Shown one piece after another: positions 22,382-34,480 of a stretch of 64,000 nucleotides of DNA. The stretch's first letter is position 1, and each line of letters begins with the position of its first letter. Source of the DNA: Lepus europaeus (Eukaryota; Chordata; Mammalia; Lagomorpha; Leporidae). The stretch is from contig NC_084827.1 in assembly GCF_033115175.1 (NCBI RefSeq), positions 24,236,001 to 24,300,000 on the forward strand, written 5' to 3'. A program made the translations under genes and the position numbers. Below the pieces are notes generated by a model that was not told where the DNA came from, did no database searches, and saw only the letters and a program-made list of their open reading frames with translations.

Positions 22382-23050
22382 GAATGGGCTGCCTCTGTGG
22401 GCAGAGTAGGAAATTCCAACAAGGAGGAATTTGCATGATGTACAGTGGATACCACATTCTATCCATCCATCAGGCCAGATTATTCTTAATGGATTTGTCA
22501 CCAATAGCCTTGCCAAGGAAATGGAGGATAAAGATGAGCTTATGCTCTGAGCCCTGTAACAAGCAGAATGTCAAAGGTAGAAATATGTCTGTATGCTGAG
22601 TATTATTTCTAGGAAGGCATTTTGCTCTGTGCATATTAGTAGCAGGGTAATCAAATAAACTCTTCTTTCAAAAGTAATTATTTTACCCTTTACCTCATGT
22701 CCTTCGTCAGCCTTCCATTTGCTATGTGAGTCTTTCTGCTGCTTCAGAATCTTAGCTGCAAAGACTTCCAAGAGTATCCTGCTACATCAGATCCTTCTAA
22801 ATGTTTGTAGCTGTTTCTTATCCAAGGGACTGCATTGGAAAAATACTACATTGTTCCATACTGGAATATTTTTAACACACTAGATTGCCTTTTTAAAAAG
22901 TATTCTGCCAGATTGCTGACATTCCTACATAAAATAACCACGTTTCTAAGTACTTCAGAAATCACGGCTTACTTGTTTTTAGATGTTCATAGCTCTCTTA
23001 TTGCAGACAATATCTAGAAAACAAATGCTGCTCTATCTTCAATAGTATGG
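22382..23050. other. intergenic sequence, nothing recognised
   Basis: Short ORFs only. Confidence 0.5.
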
Positions 23051-23053
23051 CAT

Positions 23054-23380
23054 TTTAAAAAGATTTATTTTATGTATTCAAGAGGCAGAGAGACAAAGAG
23101 AGAGGCAGAGACAAAGAGATTTTCCATCTGCTGATTCACCCCCCAAATGGCTGGGGTGGTTGGGGCAGACCAAGGAATCCAGGAGTCAGGAATTCCATCC
23201 AGGTCTCTGAGATGGATAGCTGGAGCCCAAGTTCTTGGGCCATCTTCGACTGCCTTCTCAGGTTCATTAGCAGGAAACTCATCTGAAGCAGAGCAGCCGA
23301 GACTCAAACTGGCACTACTATATGGGATGCCAACATCGTTAGCAACAGCTTAAAATGTTGTGCTGCACTGATACCTTAAA
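23054..23380 (-). mobile_element. CSINE, antisense, older copy
   Basis: Antisense tail AAAAGATTTATTTTATGTATTC, AG-rich tract, 'cttgggccatcttcgactgcc', and head complement ending 'gttgtgctgcactgatacc'. Confidence 0.85.
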
Positions 23381-24202
23381 TGGCTTCTTTGAGGCGTGCG
23401 TGTTCTTTAAGTTTTGTCTCCTTCATTACACCATTGGAAAATAGGGTTACTCAGGTCTACATCCCTCTGTTCACTTTCTGACTAATATCTAGGACTACTA
23501 AAAAGCAGGCTGGATTTAAAGGCTGAGGTCTGTAGCTAAGGAAGTAGTAAAATTGAGTAACAATGAGAGGAATCAGAGATGAAATTTTCTTGGTCAGTAA
23601 AGTCAAGTGGTTATACCATTGGTCTTTCCAAGTCTTGCAGAGAACTTCGTCAATACTCCATGTAAAATACTATGATCTACAGGAATGCCACTGCAATCCT
23701 TTTGTCTTTAGTCAATTTCCAAGGTTCAAGAATGGTCTACAGGAACACTGAAATCTGGTCTCCTCTCAGAGTCCCTGCTGTTACCTAAGATACAGTATCA
23801 TTATTTATCTACTCATTTACTGATTTACTGAGCAAAATATAAAGAAAGAGACATCAATGGTCATAACGAAAAAGAAAAAGGTGTCGCCACACCTCCCATA
23901 TGCCACAGGGACTGAGAAGCCAGGGTTCTAAAATTGCCAAAAGTTATATTTGCTTACAAAAGGATAGCAAGATTGATCAAATACTCTGATAAATCATCAA
24001 AGCAATCAGAGCAAAGATTTTAAAGAACCTACACAAATCTCTATCATCTGAATGACCAATTAGAGATTATATATGACAAATTTAAGATTGTCACTAAAAG
24101 TCTTAAATTTACCAGTTGTTGAAATATAGATTCCTGCATCAAGAACTTCTGAACTGAACGACCAGGAAGGGATCTAAGAATGCATACTTAATGTAGTGCT
24201 CC
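23381..24202. other. intergenic sequence, nothing recognised
   Basis: No supportable gene or repeat. Confidence 0.5.
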
Positions 24203-24549
24203 CAAGGTGATTTTTTTTTTTTTTGACAGGCAGAGTTAGACAGTGAGAAAGAGAGACAGAGAGAAAGGTCTTCCTTCCGTTGGTTTACCCCTCAAACGGC
24301 CGCTACGGCCAGCACACTGCGCCGATCTGAAGCCAGGAGCCAGGTGCTTCTTCGTGCTCTCCCATGTGGGTGCAGGGCCCAAGGACTTGGGCCATCCTCC
24401 ACTGCACTCCCAGGCCACAGCAGAGAGCTGGACTGGATGAGAAGCAACTGGGACAGAACCGGTGCCCCAACTAGGACTAGAGCTTGGGGTGCCGGCACCA
24501 CAGGTGGAGGATTAGCCTAGTGAGCCGCGGCACCGGCCTCAAGGTGATT
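24203..24549 (-). mobile_element. CSINE, antisense, full length
   Basis: TSD CAAGGTGATT at 24203-24212 and 24540-24549. T-rich tail, TTGACAGGCAGAGT, AG tract, and head complement TGAGCCGCGGCACCGGCC. High CpG retention suggests a young copy. Confidence 0.96.
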
Positions 24550-24899
24550 CTTACATAGCCAACTTACAGTTGACCTTAGACTGAAGTCTAAGAATGATAT
24601 TCAAGCACAATATAAATTCAGGTGGCAGAGGAGAAATCCATCAAACAAAGTGTTTAATTGAAGCTTGTATATAAAGATATATGTTAAACTAATTTCTTTT
24701 CTTATAATTAGTCTTGTTGATACCATACATACTAAAAGAGCTTTTTTTTTAACTCCTTAAATAAAAACAAATGAAAAGGCAAATTTGGTCAAGATCTATA
24801 CTGCCTACAAATGTCAACAGCATTTGAGGAAATATTAATAATTGTGTCAGTCAAAAATTATTTTTCTGTTTCTTCTTTCTACTCACTATAAGTTGGAAA

Positions 24900-25240
24900 A
24901 AAGATTTACTTTATTTATTAAATATTCATTTATTCATTTGAAAGGCAGAGGTACAGAGACAGAGAGAGAGAGAGAGAGATCTTCATCTGCTGGTTCACTC
25001 ATCAAATGGCTGAAATGGCCAGGTCTGGGCCAGGCCAAAGCCTGGAACCAGGAGCTTCCTCTGGATCTCCCACATGGGTGCAGGGGCCCCAGCACTTTGT
25101 CATCCTCCACTGCTTTGCCCAGATGCATTAGCAGGAAGCTGGACCAGCAGCAGAGCAAATGGGACTCAAACCAGTGCCCATATGGGATTCAGGCACTGCA
25201 GGCAGAGGCTTAATCCTCTACCTACAGTGCTGGCCCCCAA
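24900..25240 (-). mobile_element. CSINE, antisense
   Basis: Antisense tail from about 24902, AG tract at 24958-24980, head complement 'ctacagtgctggccccc' at about 25222-25240. AAGATTTA-like motifs flank it. Confidence 0.88.
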
Positions 25241-25520
25241 GATTTATTGTATATCTGCCTTATTGGAACATAATGATTACTCTCTGGATAAGCATCAGAC
25301 TATAAGTTTAGTGGCCCACAAGATTTATCTTCACAACCAGTTATTTTCCCTCAAAATGAGCAGAATGTTGAAAAGGCAATGTCATAGATTTTCAAAGCCT
25401 AAAAGAAGTGGCTTGGGTTGTCCAGGGATGAGCAGTTGTCAGAGACAGCTGGCTGTTTAGGAGCCAGTAACATCCCTTCTTTCTTGTCAAATTTCAAATG
25501 TCCAGTTCCTTCTCAGAAGA

Positions 25521-25874
25521 CATTTCACTCTCTTCTTTTTTTTAAGATTTATTTATTTATTTATTGAGAGGTAGAGGTATAGACAGAGAGAAGGAGAGAC
25601 AGAGAGAAAGGTCTTCCACCCTCTGGTTCACTCTGCAAAGGGCCACAACGGCCACAGGTGAGCCAATCTGAAGCCAGGAGCTTTTTCTGGCTCTTCCACA
25701 GAGGGTCAGGGGCCCATGCACTTGGGCCATCTACCACTGCTTTACCAAGCTATGTACAGAGAGCTGGTTTGGAAGAGGAGCAGCTGGAACACAAACCATC
25801 ATCCATATGGGATGCTGGTTCTGCTGCCACAGGTAGAGGCTTAGACTACTATGCCACAGCCCCAGCATTTCACT
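25521..25874 (-). mobile_element. CSINE, antisense
   Basis: TSD CATTTCACT at 25521-25529 and 25866-25874. Antisense tail AAGATTTATTTATTTATTTA, AG tract, head complement 'atgccacagccccag'. Confidence 0.92.
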
Positions 25875-26214
25875 TTCAAAGATATTCTCCAGGAAGTTAA
25901 AGGAAAGCAGAGGCCATCTCAAGGAGGCAAAATATGAGTGAACCTCTTCCTCTGTCACTCTGGAAGCGTTTAGTGCAGGGGAGTCCTCCCACCATGGGAG
26001 ATTGCCCCGTGAGGACTGGTTGCTGCCCATGATGACCGACTGTATGTACCAACTTCTCTGAGCCATGTTGCTCAAATATATGGGGTAGTATCATTTTTGA
26101 TGTTTCTGAGACTTTGGAGGGAAGAAATTAGAATCTACATCCATGAATTTTGAGTAAAGGAAATTGCACTTCTTCATGATGATAGACTTCATCTGTTCAG
26201 CTGAAGGCCTAAAT

Positions 26215-26550
26215 GGCATGAAAGACTGACTTGCCCTGAGCAAAAGGGAATTCTGCAGCAAACAGCCTTGTGTTGGAACTGCAACACCAGCTATTCCTCT
26301 ATCTCTAGTCTGCATGGTCCTTGCCACTACAGATTCTGGACATGCCAGTCTCCGTGAGCATGTAAGCCATTCCTTAAAAATCCATTAAAATCAATCTTCC
26401 TGTGTGCCTCTCTCTCTCTCTCCCTCTCTCTCATTCACAAACACACACACACATACACACACACACATTTCCTCCATCTCTTCCTCCATCTCTCTCATAT
26501 ATATATACACACACCCTTTGGATCTGTTCTCTGGAGACCCCTAATACAGA
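26215..26550 (+). repeat. old mammalian interspersed repeat (family not assigned) with CT/CA/TA microsatellite
   Basis: 'gccagtctccgtgagcatgtaagcc' followed by a compound (CT)n-(CA)n-(TA)n tract (26408-26513) and 'ggatctgttctctggagacc' then 'cctaatacaga' recalls a common old mammalian repeat. I cannot name the family from sequence alone. Confidence 0.4.
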
Positions 26551-26779
26551 GGATTCTTAGGGAAAGACACAACAGATATGAATTTTCTCTTGAAGGTGTG
26601 TGTTCCTGGGGATCCACAATGTGTCAGAAGAGAAATGTAGTGTCCGTAGGGCTTTGCAGGAAGATTTAATAGCAACAGAGACTGTAATACTAAAAAGAAG
26701 TAAAATCATAATAATTTAATCAAATAAAAATTTCAGAGAAAACTGTAAACACTATTACTACTACTGCTTTTACCATCAC

Positions 26780-27108
26780 TACTAATGAGTGTCACTCACT
26801 GAGACTACTGTGTAGCAAGCAAGGGTCCAACAGTGAAGAATTTTCCTCAAATCTGTAACTATAAATATGAGAAAATTAAGACAATGTATGCAAGTTAACC
26901 AATAGTCAATGGGGCTAAATCCTTTCTTTTCTTTTCTTTTTTTTTTTTACTTCAAAAGCTATACTCTTTCTTGCTATGTACTAGTACTTTCCAGATCTAA
27001 TGATATACTAAGTGTTATCATCTACTAACTACCAACTAAGGGCCACACACTTTGTATCATATTACTTTACTACGAATATTGCATGAATTAAAAACTGTTA
27101 TCCCCGCT
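26780..27108 (-). repeat. MIR-like fragments, antisense
   Basis: Two antisense MIR-like motif series: 26800-26925 ('actactgtgtagcaagcaagggtcc', 'atgagaaaattaagacaatg') and 27010-27108 ('ctaagggccacacactttgt', 'aaactgttatcccc'). The second is cut by the L1 starting at 27109. Confidence 0.4.
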
Positions 27109-27768
27109 TTTTTAACTTTTATTTAATAAATATAAATTTCTAAAGTACAACTTTCGGATTATAGCGGCTTTTCCCACCATAACCTCCCTCCCACCCGCAA
27201 CCATCCCATCTCCCACTCCCTCTCCCATCCCTTTCTTCATCAAGATTCATTTTCAATTATTTTTATATACAGAAAATCAACTTAGTATATACTATGTAAA
27301 GATTTCAACAGTTTGCACCCTCACAGATACACAAAGTATAGAGTACTGTTTGAGTAGTAGTTTTAGCATTAATTCACATAGTATGGCACATTAAAGACAG
27401 AGATCCTATATGGGGAGTAGTTGCACAGTGATTCCTGTTGTTGATTTAATAACTGACACTTTTACTTATGATGTCAGTAATCCCCCGAGGCTCTTGTCAT
27501 GAGCTGCCAAGGCTATGGAAGCCTCTTGAGTTCACAAACTCCGATCTTATTTAGACAAGGCCATAGTCAAAGTGAAAGTTCTCTCCTTCCTTCAGAAAAA
27601 GATACCTCCTTCTTTGATGGCCCGTTCTTTCCACTGGAATCTCATTCACAGAGATCCTTCATTTAGGTTTTTTTGTTTTTTATTTGTTTGTTTGTTTGTT
27701 TTTGCCACAGAATCTTGGCTTTTCTTTTATCCTTGGATTTTTTTTCATGCCTGAGAAACTCTCATCGC
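27109..27768 (-). mobile_element. older antisense L1, 3' part (left half of a split element)
   Basis: Antisense A-tail remnant and 'aacttttatttaataaatataaattt', C-rich tract (27165-27235), then 3'UTR blocks up to 'cttggcttttcttttatcc' and 'tgagaaactctcat'. The next block of the same 3'UTR resumes at 30055-30069, so this L1 was split by the insertion at 27769-30054. Confidence 0.85.
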
Positions 27769-27911
27769 TTTTTTTTTTTAACTTTTATTTAATGAATATA
27801 AATTTCCAAAGTACAGCTTATGGATTACAATGGCTTCCCCCCCATAACTTCCCTCCCACCCACAACCCTCCCCTTTCCCGCTCCCTCTCCCCTTCCATTC
27901 ACATCAAGATT

Positions 27912-28310
27912 CATTTTCAATTCTCTTTATATACAGAAGATCAGTTTAGTATATATTAAGTAAAGATTTCAACAATTTGCCCCCACATAGCAACATAAAG
28001 TGAAAAAATACTGTTGGAGTACCAGTTATAGCATTAAATAACAGTGTACAGCACATTAAAGACAGATATTCTACATGATATTTTATTAAAAATTGATTAA
28101 TTTTCTCTGCAATTTACAATTTAACACCAGTTTTTTTTTTCATTTTCACTTATCTTTATATACAGAAGATTGATTCAGTATATACTAAGTAAAGATTTCA
28201 TCAGTTTGCACCCACACAGAAACACAAAGTGTAAAAATACTGTTTTAGTACTAGTTATAGCATCACTTCACATTGGACAACACATTAAGGACAGATCCCA
28301 CATGAGTACA
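27912..28310 (-). repeat. partial direct duplication within the L1 3'UTR
   Basis: The block containing CTTTATATACAGAAGAT, 'aagtaaagatttca' and 'gttatagcat' occurs at 27912-28080 and again at 28141-28310, about 230 bp apart and in the same orientation. Confidence 0.7.
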
Positions 28311-28569
28311 CATAAGTACACAGTGAGTCCTGTTGTTGATTTAACAATTTGACACTCTTGTTTATGGTGTCAGTAATCTCCCTAGGCTCTAGTCATGAGT
28401 TGCCAAGGCTATGGAAGCCTTTAGGGTTTGCCGACTATGATCTTATTCTGATAGGGTCATAGTCAAAGTGGAAGTTCTCTCCTCCCTAGAGAAAGGTACC
28501 TCCTTCTTTGATGGCCCCGTTCTTTCCACTGGGATCTCACTTGCAGAGATCTTTCATTTAGTTGTTGTT

Positions 28570-28570
<1 letters not shown>

Positions 28571-28610
<40 letters not shown>
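28571..28610. repeat. T40 homopolymer inside antisense L1 3'UTR
   Basis: Forty consecutive T, preceded by (GTT)n. It corresponds to the internal A-rich/(AAG)n tract of the L1 3'UTR seen at 56957-56998. Confidence 0.95.
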
Positions 28611-28612
<2 letters not shown>

Positions 28613-29330
28613 CAGAGTGTCTTGGCTTTCCATGCCTAAAATACTCTCATGGGCTCTTGAGCCAGATCCGAATGCCTTAAGGGCTGATTCTGAGGCCAGA
28701 GTGCTATTTAGGAGATCTTAGGACATCTGCCATTCTATGAGTCTGCTGTGTATCCCGCTTCCCATGTTGGATCGTTTTTTCCCTTTTTGATTCTATCAGT
28801 TAGTATTAGCAGACACTAGTCTTGTTTGTGTGATCCCTTTGACTCTTATACCTATCAGAGCCATCGATTGTGAACTGAAATTGATCACTTGGACTAGTGA
28901 GATGGCATTGGTACAAGCCACCTTGATGGCATTATATTGGAATCCCCTGGCACGTTTCTAACTCCACCATTTGGGGCAAGTCCGATTGAGCATGTCCCAA
29001 ATTGTACATCTCCTCCCTCTCTTATTCCTACTCTTATATTTAACAGGGATCACTTTTCAGTTAAAATCTCAACACCTAAGAATAATTGTGTGTTAATTAC
29101 AGAGTTCAACCAATAATACTAGAACAACAACAACAACAATAAAAATACTAAAAAATAAAGTATTACATTGTACATCAATAGTCAGGACAAGAGCTGATCA
29201 GGTCATTTTTTCTTGTAGTGTCCATTTCACTTCAACAGGTTTCCCCTTTGGTGCTCAGTTAGTTGTCACTGATCAGGGAAAACAAATGATATTTGTCTCT
29301 TTGGGACTGGCTTAATTCACTCAGCATGAT

Positions 29331-30054
29331 TAACATTTGGGATTGCATCAAATTGAGAAGTTTCTGTACTTCAAAAGAAACAGTCAGGAAAGTGAAGAGG
29401 CAACCAACAGAATGGGAAAAAATATTTGCAAACTATGCTACAGATAAAGGGTTGATAACCAGAATCTACAAAGAAATCAAGAAAATCCACAACAACAAAA
29501 CAAACAACCCACTTAAGAGATGGGCCAAGGACCTCAATAGACATTTTCCCAAAGAGGAAATCCAAATGACCAACAGACACATGAAAAAAATCTTCAAGAT
29601 CACTAGCTATCAGAGAAATGCAAATCAAAGCCACAATGAGGTTTCACCTCACCCCGGTGAGAATGGCTCACATTCAGAAATCTACCAACAATAGATGCTG
29701 GAGAGGATGTGGGGAAAAAGGGACACTAACCCACTGTTGGTGGGAATGCAAACTGCTTAAGCCACTATGGAAGTCAATCTGGAGATCCCTCAGAAACCTG
29801 AATATAACCTTACCATACAACCCAGCCATCCCACTCCTTGGTATTTACCCAAAGGAAATGAAATTGGCAAACAAAAAGCCATCTGCACATTAATGTTTAT
29901 TGCAGCTCAATTCACAATAGCTAAGACCTGGAACCAACCCAAATGCCCATCTAGAGTAGACTGGATAAAGAAATTATGGGACATGTACTCTATAGAACAC
30001 TATACAGCAGTCAAAAACAATGAAATCCGGTCATTTGCAACAAGATGGAGGAAT
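29331..30054 (+). pseudogene. L1 ORF2 C-terminal fragment (inverted arm)
   Basis: Sense ORF2 C-terminal domain in two frames: 29293-29694 and 29618-30096. Recognisable motifs are [34 protein letters not shown], then [14 protein letters not shown], the Cys-rich zinc-knuckle-like motif of L1 ORF2p, and ending in a Y-T-A-V-K-N-N-E region. A one-base frame change between the two blocks near 29620-29690 shows decay. Confidence 0.88.
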
Positions 30055-30440
30055 CTCATGAGCTTTTTAGCTGGATCTGAATGCCTTAAGGGCTGATTCT
30101 GAGGCAAGAGTGCTTTTAAGGACATTTGGCATTCTTTGAGTCTGCTGTGTATCCTGCTTCCCATGTTGGATCATTCTCTCCTTTTAAATTCTATCAGTTA
30201 TTAATAGCAGACACTAATCTTGTTTATGTGATCCCTTTGACACTTAATCTTATCATTATGATCAATTATGAACTGAAACTGATCACTTTGACTAGTAAGA
30301 TGGCATTGGTACATGCCACCTTGATGGGATTAAATCCCATGGCAGGTTTTTAGCTCTACCATTAGGGTAAGTCTGAGTGAGCATGTGCTTAACTGTACAT
30401 CTCCTCTCTCTCTTATTCCCCCTCTTATATTTAACAGGAA
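30055..30440 (-). mobile_element. older antisense L1, right half of the split element
   Basis: Paralogous to 28646-29040: 'agccagatccgaatgccttaagg' there, 'agctggatctgaatgccttaagg' here, followed by the same block order down to 'cttatatttaacagg'. It continues the L1 begun at 27109. Confidence 0.85.
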
Positions 30441-33400
30441 TCCAAAGAATGAAATTAAAACTCAAAGCAATTAAATAAATCACAATCATATACTTTGTCA
30501 TTTCTAGAGATGGAACTATTTGACTCCAAATTTCATTCATTTTCTATCTTTCTACACAACCTGAGTGCACAAGAAGTAATAGTAAGAGTTTGGCCCTCTG
30601 ATTTTGGAAACTATGTTTCATTAAAATAGATTCATAAGCCAAATTAAACTATTGAAAAACACTGATATTATTATTTTTTCTTTTTGCATTCCTTCTATTA
30701 TTTTATATCAAAGACTTTTGATTCCTCCATTTAATGCTTTTTTTTTATTTTGGGAGAAGAAAACAAATTAGAGACAGAGGAGAAAAACAAGACTCTTTGT
30801 TATTGTTAGCTACAGAAAGCCCACTTATGTATTAGAGACTTTTAAGCCACTCCTCCTTTCAAGTACAATTATTAATTTAATTCCTTCAGAGAAATAAATT
30901 AATGTGGGGAGACTGTAGGTTTCCTATTGGCATATGTCATTTCTCCCACTGATTTGATGGAAATCCAAAGCAAGAACACTGGACAGATGGTTTTCCTTTA
31001 TAAATGGAATTATAAATCTACGAAAAAAAATAAATTGGAGAGAAACACAACACAAAACTCCTAACAAAGAGTAGAGTCATTATTGTCAAGAAAGTATGAA
31101 TTTGCCATTTGCCTTACGGACTTAATTTCACACACTGTTTCTTCTTTAATAAAGCAAAACATGTCTCCAACTAAGTGAATTGCTTTGCTCCGGGTGTGTA
31201 GGTCTACTGTGTCTTTCTACATTCACTGCAATAAAAAAAAAGAAATTTATAGGAAATTTCTGAAGAGTTATTTAAAAAGTGAGGTATTGGATAATTTTAA
31301 CAGTTTAGATATATCTGCCATTGGAAAGGCAAGAAAACCATCTGTAGTTCAGCAAATGTGTAGTGAGAGAGTTGTGGAGTGATGTGAGGTGAGATTTGCA
31401 GGCAGTTCAGTGCATATCACCAGTCACAGCTGTAATACTATGTTTTTTCTGGTGTGGCAATTACTTTTTTGATATTCAAAGGATTTAGTCAAGAAAGAAA
31501 ATCTTGTTTCCTAAAGCTTATGATTAACCTGTCTTGTCAGCACATTCTGCTTTCCTGAGGAGAAAAAAAAAAGTCTTGCAAATTAAAAAAAATGATAATA
31601 ATAATTTTTCCATCCCTGTTGAAGGAGAAAGAATGCAAATTCTTCACTCTACAAGGTTTGTTGTAATGATTATCAACCCGTATTTCATATTTATTCTGAC
31701 AAAATGACAAAGTTGATAAGTGGAGCAACTAGCAGCTTCTGCTTTGTGAAATTCCTATACTCTAAGAAGAAAAAAAAATGCAACTGAAACTTCGGTTAGG
31801 GCTGATTCAGCTTTAAACTTGGTAAATGATTGCATTTCTACATTTGTGTTTTCTATGTCTTCCTTTCTTTCTCCTTGTCTCCACTGGGAAGATGAGTATG
31901 AGTTTGTATATATCTGAGTATCTACACATTCTTTTTAATGCTTCCAGTAAACATTCCATATGCAATAATTCATCACATCATTTGATAAAAATATGTCGGT
32001 TTTCAAGAAGATACAAAATTTAATAGCGACCATTTTATTAATATGTAGCAGAGTTTCCAATTTTCAAATATGGAGTACATTGTTAGTATTCTAGTTTTCA
32101 AATTAACACGTAGTGTGCCTTGGGTAGGTCACATACACTTGTACACATATTTGCAGGCACTCATGCCTCTGATAAGTTGTGTAAAATAAAGATGTTGGGC
32201 TGGTGTTTATAGCATGTGCTTCACTTATTGTTCAGCAAAAATCACTCCTCTTTTGACCTCATTGGAAGAAATGTATTTTCTACTCTCTGTGACAAGATGG
32301 TAGAGTTAACTTGTGAATTACAAGGGGTAGAGCTCTAAAAAACATGTATGATTTTATTTACCTTTCTGAGATCTTCCAAAGCCATTGATTAGAAGAAATC
32401 CTGAGGTAGTTGGGGGCCTAGAATGAGGTTGATGGAACAGACTTGAATTGATTCTTAACCTGATGTAGAGCATCCTTCAGCCAGCAAACTGAAACAGAGA
32501 TGTTCCATCTTGCCTGTTAATATGAGAATAAATGATCACCATTATGTAACTCTGAGTTTTGGATTGTTTCCTTACACAGCCATGTGTTTCCTTACAGTGG
32601 CAATAGTGGGAAAATATGACAGTTTACCAATTCCATCTAACAGCTATTTGTTCATCTCAAAAAGGAAAAGGGTATGAATATTTAGTGATAATGTGATTTT
32701 CTGGTAACTTTTGGAAATTTTATTTTCCATATATAGTTATGTGATGTTTATTTAATTTAATTCAATGATTTAATATCAATAAACTATTTTGATAAGTGTA
32801 TGTTAGAGAGACAGATGAGAAGTTATTTTCGGAGAAATGTTCAACTCAAACCCTTTATGTAGTGTTCTTACTTTGATGACTTTAAGGGACTGGATAAAAA
32901 CAAATTAAAATGTCTTTTTTCTTCTGACTTCATATACAGCTTTGAAGGACTTTGACATTGTGTTAAATATATAAGTATCCCATGAAACACTTTAGCAGTG
33001 AGTAGAATGGGCATGTCAATGGTTTATCATTTATCATTTGCTACTTTAATTTGTGTGTTACATAGCTGATATAGCAAATGATTTTGATGTAAGTCATTCT
33101 CTGGATGGCCATCTTGTGTGTGTGTGGTGGTGATGTGGGGGAGGTAACCCTTTGACGCTTCTGTGGATTGAAGTAGACCTGTAGGGTGGAGACTTCAGAA
33201 TTTGAATCAGTGAAGCTAATTGAGTGGAAATCCCTAAACAATACTAGGAAACTCCAGAATTCTTGGCTTACAACATTAACTCCTCCCATTCACCAGTCAT
33301 GTTTTGCACTGCACTGAAAAAGTGATTCTTAGAGTATGTATTTGCACCTGCTTCAAGAAATTAACTTAGCTGCTCTCCTTATTAGCATATTTTGTATACT

Positions 33401-34480
33401 TCATTACCTCAGAGACCTTGCTGAAAATGTGACCCTGTGTAGCTGTTGTTGCCTTCTTTGTGAAATGAAAGCTAACCAAGCTTACAGATAGATTAAGTGG
33501 CAAGGAAATTTAAGAAGACAGCTGGTGCTCTGCTCTCAAATGGAAATACCACACTCAGATCTAATATTTCATTCTTATGCAGGAGGGTTATATTAGGACC
33601 CATGAGAAACAGCACAACAGGATTCTTTCAGGCATCAATAACCTCTTTCATTTACTGTTTAGTCACTGGAAACTTGGCTTTTGATTGCCATTGGCCATTA
33701 TAATAGATAGGACAAGTAAGAAATTATTTATCTATCTACATGGTGAAGGAATAGCATACTTATTTTCTGTGATTAGGAAATGAAACCCTAATTTGCAAAT
33801 CACATCAAGCTAATATGAATTGAAAATCAGATTTTCTCTTATCAAGGTGATATACTAAAGAAATGTTTTTTAGTCACACATTGCTTACCCCTTTGCAACC
33901 TGATAATGCTGTATAGGAAAATAAACTCGCTAAGATCCTTCCTCCATGAACTTGAGCCACAGATGACTTTTAAAAATAACAGAAATTAGCAAAAATGGAA
34001 ATAAGCTTTCTTACTAGCTATTTTAAATATTCATGAAGAAGTCTGCTAATTTACTTTTGACTACTCTCCACATTTTCTGACATGAATATTTTCTATCTGA
34101 ATGTATATTTTTACTCAATAATGGTCAGTAGAAGAGAAATAGCATTGATTTATTACTTATATAATAAAGATTTTATTATGACAGCATTGAAAATTTTTCT
34201 AATATATATTTCTAAAAACCACATTACTATTCATGAGAAGAATAATTATATATTACATTATTTTACAACTTTCACATATTCAAGGAATTTGAATAAATTT
34301 TATTCAGCTCTTCTTTGTCTCTATGAAGCAGATTGACAGCATTACTTCAAGAAGGAAGAAACAGGGTTTTAGGTATCTTACCCAAGACTGCATAATATTT
34401 AGTTATTGAGATAGGTATCTCAAGCCATTCTTAGTATACTGTTCCTATGGAATTTATCTGAGTGACAGATTAAGATAGTA
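30441..34480. other. 4-kb intergenic sequence, nothing recognised
   Basis: AT-rich, no SINE or young L1, ORFs under 90 codons with no recognised product. It is the longest apparently repeat-free stretch in the window. A weak CSINE-like start near 32186 is too short to call. Confidence 0.55.

Larger units (their letters stand above)
27769..30068 (-). mobile_element. younger antisense L1 with 5' inversion, inserted in an older L1
   Basis: Left arm 27769-29330 is antisense: T-rich tail, L1 3'UTR and the extreme end of ORF2 (complement of GCTGAGTGAATTAAGCC at about 29311-29327). Right arm 29331-30054 is sense ORF2 C-terminal region, ending at 'caacaagatggaggaatct', which is the sequence immediately preceding the left arm in an uninterrupted L1. 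This is the structure expected from twin priming. Target CTCATGAGCTTTTT at 30055-30068 ends at a TTTTT|AG cut site; a diverged copy (CTCATCGC plus T run) is at 27761. Confidence 0.85.
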
